A DNA stretch of 9,616 nucleotides from Bdellovibrionales bacterium (GCA_005792225.1 SXSP01000112.1:1-9616), one strand, 5' to 3'; positions 1 to 6,507 are shown, counted from the first letter of the stretch. The notes: a model not told the origin generated them from the letters alone. Made by a program: numbers and translations.

Positions 1-1
1 A

Positions 2-949
2 AAGAGCTTTCCGATCCTCGAAGAGGCCCTCGCTCGGGGTCAGGACGAGGAAATAGGACTCTCAGGTTTTTTGGTGTGGCCGCTCACCCACTATGTTTCA
101 GTGCGAGGACTCCAAAGCTTTGAACTCTCAATGCAGGCACTCCATAAGATGACGCAAGTCTTTTCGGCCGAGTTCGCCATCCGCCCGTTTCTGATTCACG
201 AAGAAGAGAAAACGTTGCACCAGCTTCATCTCTGGACCCGCGACGAGAGCGATCATGTGCGAAGGCTTGTTTCGGAAGGCTCACGGCCTCTCCTCCCCTG
301 GGGCCAACGAATTCCGGCCTTCGTTCGAGAGCCCGAAAAAACGTGGCCACTTCTGGAGGCTCTGAAAGGTGACACGTCAAAGTACGTGCAGAAATCGATC
401 GCGAATCACATCAACGATCATTCGAAAAATCATCCCGACTGGGTCGCGGGACGATTGAAGAGCTGGCGGAAGACCTCGACTCCCGAGGTCGATTGGATCA
501 TTCGCCACGGCTCTCGAACATTGATTAAAAAGGGGCACCGGGGAGCGCTTGAACTTCAAGGGATCAAGAACATCAGTTTTCAGAAAACGAAAATCCGTTT
601 GCGCGAGCGACTGATCCGCGTGGGCGAGACGCTGACCATCGATCTCGAAATTCGCAATCCCCTGAACGAATCCCTCGCGGTTCTGGCCGATGTCGAAGTC
701 TTTTTCCTAAAGGCCAACGGACAAACCAGCCCGAAAGTCTTCAAGGGTCGAAAGGTCATCCTTGAGCCATTCGCGAATGGCGCACTCGAGATCAAAATCC
801 CTTTACGCAAAGTCACAACTCGCAAGTACTATGCTGGCACCCACGGCGTTTGCGTTCTGTTGAATGGGCAGAGGCAAAAGAAAATCGGCTTTGAACTGAT
901 TACCGAAAGTGCTTCGCCAGCTTCGAGAGGAACTCGGCGACGCCGATAG
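2..949 (+). CDS. alkC: AlkC-type DNA alkylation repair protein (5' partial)
   Basis: The reading frame is open from base 2 and has no convincing start in the window; a TTG at 71 is internal to conserved sequence, so the gene begins upstream. About 315 residues are visible. The first ~190 resemble the HEAT-like repeat fold of the AlkC/AlkD DNA glycosylases, with the family-like stretches FLVWPL, RRLVSEGSRPLLPWG (visible residues about 86-100) and WIIRHGSRTLIKKGH (about 165-179). Residues ~193-302 look like an Ig-like beta-sandwich (alternating hydrophobic strands, IRNPLNESL, PLRKVTTRKYYAGTHG), the accessory DNA-contacting domain known in one AlkC subgroup. Family role: excision of N3-alkylated purines in cytoplasmic base excision repair. 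The last ~16 codons run antisense to the response regulator gene and encode a low-complexity Arg-rich tail (GTRRRR). Family call fairly sure; substrate range inferred. Confidence 0.85.
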   Translation, partial: KSFPILEEALARGQDEEIGLSGFLVWPLTHYVSVRGLQSFELSMQALHKMTQVFSAEFAIRPFLIHEEEKTLHQLHLWTRDESDHVRRLVSEGSRPLLPWGQRIPAFVREPEKTWPLLEALKGDTSKYVQKSIANHINDHSKNHPDWVAGRLKSWRKTSTPEVDWIIRHGSRTLIKKGHRGALELQGIKNISFQKTKIRLRERLIRVGETLTIDLEIRNPLNESLAVLADVEVFFLKANGQTSPKVFKGRKVILEPFANGALEIKIPLRKVTTRKYYAGTHGVCVLLNGQRQKKIGFELITESASPASRGTRRRR

Positions 950-1244
950 GTTTCGGAATGTATTCGACACCTTTGATGTCGCGATCCATCGAGGCGGAAC
1001 TGACGATCACGGGAATATCTCGAAATCGAGTTTTTCGCACCTCTTCGAGAAATTGTCTTCCATCCATCACGGGCATCATGAGGTCCAGGACGATGACACG
1101 CGGGTTTTGCTCGGAGAGAGTGAGCACCTCAAGCGCCTCAAAGCCATTACCCGCCTCAAGTGTCTGGTATCCCTCGGCGTGAAGCATGCGGCAGAAAAGA
1201 CCTCTGATTTCCTTGTCGTCTTCCACGATAAGTACGGCGCCCAT
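900..1244 (-). CDS. Single-domain response regulator (CheY-like receiver)
   Basis: This 114-residue protein is a complete receiver domain with no output domain. Visible hallmarks are the acidic pair D9-D10 (VLIVEDD), the phospho-acceptor D54 in IVLDLMMPVMDG, the switch Ser at S83 followed by Ala (VIVSSA), and the conserved K98 in YIPKP, all at normal spacing. It should accept a phosphoryl group from a histidine kinase and signal by protein contact, in the cytoplasm; no partner histidine kinase is visible. The ATG at 1242-1244 is preceded by no strong Shine-Dalgarno. The gene is divergent from the HTH-kinase gene (73 bases between the two ATGs), so the palindrome at 1289-1307 could act on both. 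Its last 50 bases, including the TAA, overlap the end of the alkC gene on the other strand. Domain call very secure, pathway unknown. Confidence 0.93.
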   Translation of the reverse strand: MGAVLIVEDDKEIRGLFCRMLHAEGYQTLEAGNGFEALEVLTLSEQNPRVIVLDLMMPVMDGRQFLEEVRKTRFRDIPVIVSSASMDRDIKGVEYIPKPIGVAEFLSKLAKHFR

Positions 1245-1282
1245 ACAACTATCTTAGGCACCGGCGAATCAACCGCGAAACA

Positions 1283-1311
1283 TTGATTTCGCTCACAATG
1301 TGAGCGATTTT
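1283..1311 (+). promoter_or_regulatory. Weak candidate promoter around the palindrome
   Basis: TTGATT at 1283-1288 could be a -35 box, and 17 bases later GATTTT at 1306-1311 is a poor -10 box (three matches of six). If used, transcription would begin about at the ATG at 1318, giving a leaderless message, and the palindrome would fill the spacer between the boxes. This is only a pattern match; another promoter further upstream is equally possible. Confidence 0.2.
1289..1307. promoter_or_regulatory. Perfect 19-bp palindrome, likely operator
   Basis: TCGCTCACAATGTGAGCGA has two exact 9-base arms around a single central A (base 1298). It lies in the divergent region between the response regulator and the HTH-kinase gene, ends 11 bases before the ATG at 1318, and covers the alternative GTG start at 1300. 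Short odd-centred palindromes of this size are typical operators of dimeric HTH regulators, and the downstream gene encodes such a domain, so self-regulation is the simplest inference. If transcribed it would also fold into an 8-bp stem with a 3-base loop next to the start codon. I found no second copy in the window. Confidence 0.6.
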
Positions 1312-1317
1312 GTTTTA

Positions 1318-2856
1318 ATGAAAAATTCCGAAGACTCGGAACCCCGGGTTCGTCTTAAAAAATTTCGCGAGCGCGTTCACTCCTCACAGCGCGATCTCGC
1401 GAAAGTCTTCAGCGTGGCTCCAGGCGCTATCGCCATGTGGGAGAGCGGCCAGCGCGAGATGCCCGGACCGGCCGTTGCCCTCCTCGAGAGATTGGAAGCC
1501 GAATTCGGTGGTCTCAATGACTCCTCACTGGATGCAAGTCTCACCGATTCACACCTCAGCGAGAAGTTTACTGAACTTCTATTAGTGAATACGGGTCTGC
1601 CAAATGCAAACCCCTCCGGGATACCGGAGCCGAAGAACCAAAAAACCAAGATCCGCTCGGCCATCCGCGAGCTCGTAGAAAATTATTTATCGAGGATCCC
1701 CGGAACCAGACAGATTCAGGTTGCCCTTATCGAACGCGCGTTCGATACGGTCGCGAATGCGAAGGGACTTCCGCTTAAGATAATTCAACTCGCGAGTTTT
1801 ATCGACTTCGGGCTCTCACATTCAACGAGGCAGACGTTAATCGAAGTTCAATCGTCTCTCGCTCCGCTTCCCGCCAGAAAAGTTCGCGAGGTCTTTCAAG
1901 AGGAGTTCGGTCGAGCGCCCGAAGACGTGTTTGCGCACTGGAACCCACGTCCTGTCGCGATGGCGAGTATCGGGCAGGTGCACGAGGCATGGCTTCACTC
2001 CGGCGAGCGGGTCGCCGTAAAAGTTCAGTACCCGAATATCTATCGGTCCATCGTCCTCCAGACTCAGCTCTTCAAAACTCTCTCTCAATTGATGGCGCTG
2101 GTTCGCACCGACTATGCGGATACTCTCCAGAACTTCACGAAGAAGCTTCGCGAAGAGTGCGACTACTCCGTCGAGGCTGATAATCACGCGAAGTTCTACC
2201 GTGCTTTCCACGGTGACGCCGACATCGTCATTCCACGGGTCTACACGGATTACTCAACGCCGAGAATTTTTACGACCGAGTATATCGAAGGAAAGGGCTT
2301 TCACGAGTTCCTTCGCACCTCGACCCAGGAGGAGCGAGATCGTGCGGGCCTCCTCATTCATCGCTTCCATTATGAAGCGACGATGCTCCACGGAATCCTG
2401 CAGGCCGATCCCCACCCGGGAAACTATATCTTCGTTGGCGGTAAAATCGCCTTCATCGATTTCGGAAGAATCGTCGGCTTTGAACCCCAGAACCTCGACA
2501 AAACCAAAAAGTTTTATAAAGCAATTCAGGCGAATGATCCGCTCGCCACGCGGGCAGCCATGGTTGAATCGAATTACGTGCGCAACTGGAACCGCTTTGA
2601 CTTTGAAGAATTCTGGACAGTGCTGACGACGCAAATGCATTACGAGCTCTCAGATAAACCGGTGAAGTTTTCTCAAGACTACGTCAGACGCATCTGGAAA
2701 CTGGCTAATTCTTTCCGCCACCGCAGCCAACTGACGATGAACTCAGAGTTTTTTTGGCCAGTGTTCGCGTCGGCGAATCTCTGGAGTGTGCTGGCCGATC
2801 TTGAGGCCGAGGCGCACTGGCGCTCCAATGTGGTGCGCGCTCTCGACCTGAAGTGA
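1318..2856 (+). CDS. XRE-type HTH domain fused to UbiB/ABC1-family kinase
   Basis: From ATG 1318 the protein has 512 residues; an in-frame GTG at 1300 would add six. No clear Shine-Dalgarno precedes either. Residues ~11-60 form an XRE/Cro-like helix-turn-helix (SQRDLAKVF, turn, APGAIAMWESGQR). A linker of ~75 residues leads to an ABC1/ADCK/UbiB kinase-like domain: KIIQ at 154-157 in place of the family KxGQ, nucleotide loop ASIGQVH (216-222), VAVKVQYP with the strand-3 lysine K235, the ExD motif E280/D282, catalytic loop HGILQADPHPGN (D364, N369) and the metal-binding DFG (D381). All core ATP residues are present. Known UbiB proteins support ubiquinone or lipid metabolism and usually end in membrane helices; none is evident here, suggesting a soluble protein. 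A DNA-binding regulator with a nucleotide-sensing or kinase module is inferred; substrate unknown. Confidence 0.88.
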   Translation: MKNSEDSEPRVRLKKFRERVHSSQRDLAKVFSVAPGAIAMWESGQREMPGPAVALLERLEAEFGGLNDSSLDASLTDSHLSEKFTELLLVNTGLPNANPSGIPEPKNQKTKIRSAIRELVENYLSRIPGTRQIQVALIERAFDTVANAKGLPLKIIQLASFIDFGLSHSTRQTLIEVQSSLAPLPARKVREVFQEEFGRAPEDVFAHWNPRPVAMASIGQVHEAWLHSGERVAVKVQYPNIYRSIVLQTQLFKTLSQLMALVRTDYADTLQNFTKKLREECDYSVEADNHAKFYRAFHGDADIVIPRVYTDYSTPRIFTTEYIEGKGFHEFLRTSTQEERDRAGLLIHRFHYEATMLHGILQADPHPGNYIFVGGKIAFIDFGRIVGFEPQNLDKTKKFYKAIQANDPLATRAAMVESNYVRNWNRFDFEEFWTVLTTQMHYELSDKPVKFSQDYVRRIWKLANSFRHRSQLTMNSEFFWPVFASANLWSVLADLEAEAHWRSNVVRALDLK

Positions 2857-2858
2857 CG

Positions 2859-2887
2859 GGACCCAAGACCTTCAGGGACTTTGGTCC
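2859..2887 (+). terminator. Imperfect hairpin after the HTH-kinase gene
   Basis: Just after the TGA (2854-2856), GGACC-c-AAG-a-CCT pairs with the sequence ending GGTCC across a 3-base loop, giving about eleven pairs (one of them G-T) with two mismatches. There is no T run after it, so an intrinsic terminator is doubtful; it could instead be a leader structure before the carbonic anhydrase gene, which starts 41 bases further on. Confidence 0.27.
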
Positions 2888-2928
2888 AGCTCCGAAGAGG
2901 ATGAAACCTCTAACGGAGTCATCCCAAG

Positions 2929-3672
2929 ATGAAGTTCAATTTGATTCTCGTGACCCTGCTCGCTCTCAGCGCCCTATCCCCTCGCGCCTTCGGCAGTGAC
3001 GATCCCAAGCCCTCCGTTTCCGCCGAGCAGTCTTTAGGTTGGCTAAAGAACGGGAATATCCGATTTACCGGATCCAAACTTCGGAAAGATGGCCAAGGCG
3101 AAGCGGATCGTTCCCGGTTGAGCACGGGGCAGAAGCCGCACGCCATCGTCTTAAGCTGCAGTGACTCGCGCGTTCCGCCCGAAATCGTCTTCGATCAAAA
3201 ACTCGGCGAACTCTTCGTCGTGAGAACTGCGGGTGAAGCTCTCGGCGACAATGCGATCGGGAGTATCGAGTATGCCGTAGAGCATCTCGGGTCAAAACTG
3301 ATCGTGGTGATGGGCCATACCTCTTGCGGCGCCGTGAAGGCGGCTCTCGGTTCGATGGATGGCTCAAGCGTCGGCACGCCGGCGCTCGATAACTTGGTCA
3401 AAGACATTCATCCACGCATCAGCGCTTTTAAGGGAAAGGCTCCGAGCGAGAAACTTTCATCTGAATCATTCGCAAATGCTCGTGGAGTCGCGGCGGATCT
3501 GGCCCTGCGATCGAACCTGTTGCGTGAAAAAATCGCGAGCGGAAAACTTAGCGTTGTTCCCTCGCTCTACGATTTAGATTCGGGAAAAGTCATGTTCGAT
3601 GCACCGTTGACCACGCCCGAGCCGGCAACACAGATTCGCACGCCGGCGAGCGCGCATCACGATCATCACTGA
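2929..3672 (+). CDS. Periplasmic beta-class carbonic anhydrase
   Basis: This enzyme interconverts CO2 and bicarbonate at a zinc ion. The 247-residue product starts with a Sec-type signal peptide (MKFNLILVTLLALSALSP, likely cut near AFG-SD around residue 22), so it should act in the periplasm. Beta-class motifs are complete: SCSDSRVPPE with zinc ligand C77 and the D79-R81 dyad, FVVRTAGE at 97-103, and GHTSCGAV with ligands H130 and C133. The tail ends in HHDHH, an uncommon His-rich end that might bind metal. CGGAG at 2914-2918 sits 10 bases before the ATG, an acceptable ribosome site. The gene follows the HTH-kinase by 72 bases on the same strand; cotranscription is possible but not shown. Its last 7 bases overlap the end of the M23 peptidase gene on the other strand. 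Confidence 0.94.
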   Translation: MKFNLILVTLLALSALSPRAFGSDDPKPSVSAEQSLGWLKNGNIRFTGSKLRKDGQGEADRSRLSTGQKPHAIVLSCSDSRVPPEIVFDQKLGELFVVRTAGEALGDNAIGSIEYAVEHLGSKLIVVMGHTSCGAVKAALGSMDGSSVGTPALDNLVKDIHPRISAFKGKAPSEKLSSESFANARGVAADLALRSNLLREKIASGKLSVVPSLYDLDSGKVMFDAPLTTPEPATQIRTPASAHHDHH

Positions 3673-4922
3673 GGCGCGGTCTCGGCTTTGGCGGGCGTCC
3701 GCGACTTGCGGAGGATGGCGGCTTCCGACTGGAACTGCTTCATCAATTCAGGAGGTACCGGGTCCGCCGAGGGAAATTTCTGGCTCAACGGATCGACGTA
3801 GCGACCGGCGATGTAGAATTCAAAATGCAGGTGAGGCGCCGTCGACAATCCAGTGTTGCCAACGTATCCGATCGTCTGGCCCTGTTGCACGTTGGCTCCT
3901 GGGCGAATGCCATCGGCAAAACGACTCAGGTGTTTGTACGCCGTCTCGTAAGTCGAGTTATGGCGAATGCGAATCGTCTTTCCGCCTCCTCCACTCCAAG
4001 CCGCTTGTTTAATCACTCCGGAACCCACGGCGCGGATCGGAGTGCCCGCGGGGGCCGCATAGTCGACGCCCAAGTGTGGCCGCGAAATCTTGAGAATCGG
4101 ATGAAAGCGCGCCTTCTGGAAACGAGAGGAAATTCGACCAAACTTGATCGGGCTCTTCAGGAACATACGGCGTAAGCTTTTGCCCTCGGGAGTAAAGTAA
4201 CCAAGCTTTTCGCCGTTCATCCGAAACAGAATTGCGTCGTGCGGCTCGCCCGCGTTGATGAACTGCGCTTCCAGAATGGAGCCCCAGGCGTAGTGCTGAC
4301 CCCGCACGAGCTTTTCTTCCACCGACAAATGCCATTCGTCATTCGCTCTCACTTCGCGCGCGAAATCCACCTCGAAGGCGAAGATCTCGGCGAGTTCCGC
4401 GATCAGGTAAGGGTCCATTTTTGCTTGTTCGGCGGATTCCCAAAGACTCACCTGAACATTTCCGGAGAAGGTTACGACCCGCGTTTCCGTCGGCTCGACG
4501 ATTTTTTCGGCGACCCACGTCCCGTTGAGTTTACGAATCTCGAGCATCTCGATGGCGGAGAACCGAAACTTGAAACCCACGACTTCGGAATTCGGATCGG
4601 GAGTTTTCACGATCTGAAACCGCATGCCGGCTTTGACTTTCGTGAGATCGCCCACGGGCTTCGCGGCTTCCACGATCTGATGGATCACCTGCGAAGGCAC
4701 CTCTAACTTGCGCAGTGAAGACGAGAGCGTGCTCTTGGGCGTAATTTCATGCGGAAAGAGCTCCTCAACGGGAACGACGGCCGCCGGTGCTACCGGTGGC
4801 GGATTCTCTTGTTCCGTCAGTGGTACGTAGGTTTCGCGCGACAGATAAAAGTGCACGCAGCACCAAATGAATGCCGCGCCCAAAATCGGAGCGATCAACC
4901 AGCGAAATATCTTTTTGTTCAC
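3666..4922 (-). CDS. Membrane-anchored M23 (LytM) peptidoglycan endopeptidase
   Basis: The 418-residue protein has one N-terminal membrane helix (about residues 8-26) without an evident signal peptidase site, then a Pro-rich stretch (PPPVAPAAVVPVEE). The middle part (~55-250) has the layout of MepM-like proteins, including an OapA/LysM-like piece (STLSSSLRKLEVP, KVKAGMRFQIV). The C-terminal LytM domain (~265-380) keeps all M23 residues: HLGVDYAAPAGTPI with zinc ligands H283 and D287, catalytic H331 in YKHLS, and HLHFEF with H364 and zinc ligand H366. Family role: cutting peptide cross-links of peptidoglycan in the periplasm, often with cell growth or division. An upstream in-frame TAA at 4932-4934 leaves GTG 4922 as first start. 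It diverges from the FAD oxidoreductase gene and converges on the carbonic anhydrase gene. Confidence 0.93.
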   Translation of the reverse strand: MNKKIFRWLIAPILGAAFIWCCVHFYLSRETYVPLTEQENPPPVAPAAVVPVEELFPHEITPKSTLSSSLRKLEVPSQVIHQIVEAAKPVGDLTKVKAGMRFQIVKTPDPNSEVVGFKFRFSAIEMLEIRKLNGTWVAEKIVEPTETRVVTFSGNVQVSLWESAEQAKMDPYLIAELAEIFAFEVDFAREVRANDEWHLSVEEKLVRGQHYAWGSILEAQFINAGEPHDAILFRMNGEKLGYFTPEGKSLRRMFLKSPIKFGRISSRFQKARFHPILKISRPHLGVDYAAPAGTPIRAVGSGVIKQAAWSGGGGKTIRIRHNSTYETAYKHLSRFADGIRPGANVQQGQTIGYVGNTGLSTAPHLHFEFYIAGRYVDPLSQKFPSADPVPPELMKQFQSEAAILRKSRTPAKAETAPQ

Positions 4923-4928
4923 CCCTCC
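4923..4928 (-). promoter_or_regulatory. Shine-Dalgarno abutting the GTG start of the M23 gene
   Basis: Read on the minus strand the bases are GGAGGG directly followed by GTG (4922-4920). The core GGAGG is thus only one base from the start, shorter than the usual 5-9. A TAA at 4932-4934 excludes any longer reading, and the next plausible in-frame start (TTG, codon 9) would remove much of the positive N-terminus before the membrane helix. Confidence 0.45.
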
Positions 4929-4941
4929 AGTTTAGGGAAAC

Positions 4942-4975
4942 AAGTTCAGGGGGCAAAGTGAAAAAACCTGAAGTT
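4942..4975. repeat. Inverted repeat in the M23/FAD divergent region
   Basis: AAGTTCAGG (4942-4950) and CCTGAAGTT (4967-4975) are inverted copies matching at eight of nine positions, with 16 bases between them. They lie 20-53 bases before the M23 GTG start and upstream of the FAD gene, so they could be a regulator site or a hairpin in the M23 leader. No family can be named. Confidence 0.35.
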
Positions 4976-5018
4976 AGGATCTCAACTCGAACCCAATCAG
5001 TTTGATTTCATTCACATG

Positions 5019-5032
5019 TCGACCTCGGTCGA
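5019..5032. promoter_or_regulatory. 14-bp palindrome upstream of the FAD oxidoreductase gene
   Basis: TCGACCTCGGTCGA has exact 6-base arms around TC, ending 35 bases before the ATG at 5068. An overlapping shorter repeat CCTCG-GT-CGAGG (5023-5034) gives an alternative fold. It could be an operator or a leader hairpin. GC-rich short palindromes also arise by chance, so confidence is low. Confidence 0.33.
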
Positions 5033-5057
5033 GGGTCTCGTGGACTCTTGTTGACTC

Positions 5058-5062
5058 AGGTG
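5058..5062 (+). promoter_or_regulatory. Ribosome binding site deciding the FAD gene start
   Basis: AGGTG is spaced five bases from ATG 5068 and 14 from ATG 5077. This favours 5068 over both the later ATG and the TTG at 5002, which would put 22 non-hydrophobic residues in front of the signal peptide. Confidence 0.5.
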
Positions 5063-5067
5063 TGACA

Positions 5068-6507
5068 ATGACACACATGAAACTGATTTTTTCTTTATTG
5101 GTGCTTCTCAGTTCGTTCTCAACTTCAGCTAGCTCAGCATCGACCATCCTCAATGATATTCACAGTCAGCTGAATCCGACGAGCGTTCGCGAAATTCATT
5201 CCCCTCGCAGCATCGAGCGAATTCAAGAACTCGTGCGATCAGCGCGCGAGCGCAAACTCGCGATCAGCATCAGCGGCGGCCGCCACTCCATGGGTGGTCA
5301 GCAATTTGGCGAGGGCACACTTCATCTCTCCATGACGGACTTCAATCGTATTCTTTCATTGGATGAAGAACGGGGGCTGATCGAGGTTGAATCCGGTATT
5401 CAGTGGCCGGAAATCATCGAATGGCTCTCGAAGCGGAAAAGTGGTTGGGCGATTCGGCAAAAGCAAACGGGCGCGGATCGCCTGAGCATCGGCGGAGCAC
5501 TCTCGTCCAATATTCACGGACGTGGTCTAAAAATGCGACCGATGATCGATGACGTCGAATCATTCACTCTCGTCGACGCGAACGGCGATATCAAAACCTG
5601 CAGTCGAAAAGAGAACGTGGAACTCTTTCGCCTAGCGATCGGCGGTTATGGGTTGTTTGGCATCATCGGCACGGTCAAGCTGAGACTCTCTCCCCTCACC
5701 ACCCTGAAACGCGTTGTTCGGATCATCGACGCTTCCGATTTCGTCGCCCTCGCGGAACGTCGAATCAATGAGGGCTTTCGCTACGGCGATTTCCAGTTCG
5801 CCATCGATCCTCATTCGCGTGAGTTCATGAAGACGGGCGTCGCTTCCCTTTACCAAGCCGTTCCGACACCCGAAACGATGCCGGAGAAACAAAAAGAGTT
5901 GAGCGAGAGTGACTGGTTGGATTTGATCGGCCTTGCGCACGCCGATAAGAAGAAAGCCTTCGAGTTTTATTCAAAGTACTACCTTTCAACCGACGGCCAG
6001 CTTTACCAGTCCGATACCCACCAGCTCGGTGTCTACCTCGATGATTACCATCGCAAGCTGGCAGGCAATGCCCAGGCGACCGAGATGATCAGTGAAATCT
6101 ACGTGCCCCGCTCGAAGCTGGGTGTCCTCTTCAGGCGTCTTCGCGAGGACTTCCGCAGGAAGAACGTCAACGTCATCTACGGCACGGTCAGGCTTATCGA
6201 AAAAGATCGCGAGAGCTTTCTTGCGTGGGCCAAGGAAGATTACGCGGCCATCGTCTTCAATTTTCATGTTGAACACGACGATCAAGGGATCAAGAGGGCG
6301 AAGCGCGAGTTCCGCCTGATCATTGATCGTGCCCTCGAACTCGGTGGAAGTTACTTTTTGACCTATCACTCATGGGCGACCCGTCGCCAGGTGCTGAGGG
6401 CCTACCCCCAAATGCCGGCCTTCCTGCGCCTCAAAAAGAAGTACGATCCCGAAGAACGCTTCCAAAGCGAATGGTATCGCCATCACAAGAAACTCGTCGC
6501 AAACTGA
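5068..6507 (+). CDS. Secreted FAD-dependent oxidoreductase (VAO/PCMH-type)
   Basis: The product of 479 residues starts with a signal peptide (MKLIFSLLVLLSSFSTSASSA, after MTH), with no lipobox Cys, so a periplasmic or secreted enzyme is likely. Residues ~42-210 form the FAD_binding_4 domain: the pre-FAD motif ISISGGRHSMGGQ with H73, which in related oxidases is often the covalent flavin link, then TGADRLSIGGALSSNIHGRG (about 134-153) and the IGGYGLFGII segment (191-200). The C-terminus has the typical ending FLRLKKKYDPEERFQSEWY (about 452-470). Relatives oxidise alcohols, sugars or sugar lactones, often with oxygen; the substrate here cannot be told. It is divergent from the M23 gene with 145 bases between the starts and is followed after 129 bases by the lytic transglycosylase. 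Fold secure, reaction open. Confidence 0.88.
   Translation: MTHMKLIFSLLVLLSSFSTSASSASTILNDIHSQLNPTSVREIHSPRSIERIQELVRSARERKLAISISGGRHSMGGQQFGEGTLHLSMTDFNRILSLDEERGLIEVESGIQWPEIIEWLSKRKSGWAIRQKQTGADRLSIGGALSSNIHGRGLKMRPMIDDVESFTLVDANGDIKTCSRKENVELFRLAIGGYGLFGIIGTVKLRLSPLTTLKRVVRIIDASDFVALAERRINEGFRYGDFQFAIDPHSREFMKTGVASLYQAVPTPETMPEKQKELSESDWLDLIGLAHADKKKAFEFYSKYYLSTDGQLYQSDTHQLGVYLDDYHRKLAGNAQATEMISEIYVPRSKLGVLFRRLREDFRRKNVNVIYGTVRLIEKDRESFLAWAKEDYAAIVFNFHVEHDDQGIKRAKREFRLIIDRALELGGSYFLTYHSWATRRQVLRAYPQMPAFLRLKKKYDPEERFQSEWYRHHKKLVAN

Noticed and set aside
909..1286. 125-codon open frame on the plus strand over the response regulator
   Set aside because: Exactly antisense to a receiver domain with all key residues; no independent support.
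2114..2626. 170-codon open frame on the plus strand in another frame of the kinase gene
   Set aside because: Ser/Arg-rich, low-complexity translation, nested in the UbiB-like domain, typical of an out-of-frame shadow.
1318..2856. Simple assignment of the HTH-kinase as ubiB of ubiquinone synthesis
   Set aside because: It has an HTH domain, a changed KxGQ motif, no evident membrane helices and no ubiquinone genes nearby.
5021..5038. Intrinsic terminator in the M23/FAD spacer
   Set aside because: The spacer lies between divergent starts, and the GC-rich hairpin has no T run on either strand.
5002..5067. Longer N-terminus for the FAD oxidoreductase from TTG 5002
   Set aside because: Would bury the signal peptide behind 22 polar residues; AGGTG five bases before ATG 5068 supports the shorter form.
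5061..5075. CRP/FNR-like site TGTGACAATGACACA over the FAD start codon
   Set aside because: Arms match only partly and the spacing differs from TGTGA-N6-TCACA; it overlaps the start codon, so chance is more likely.
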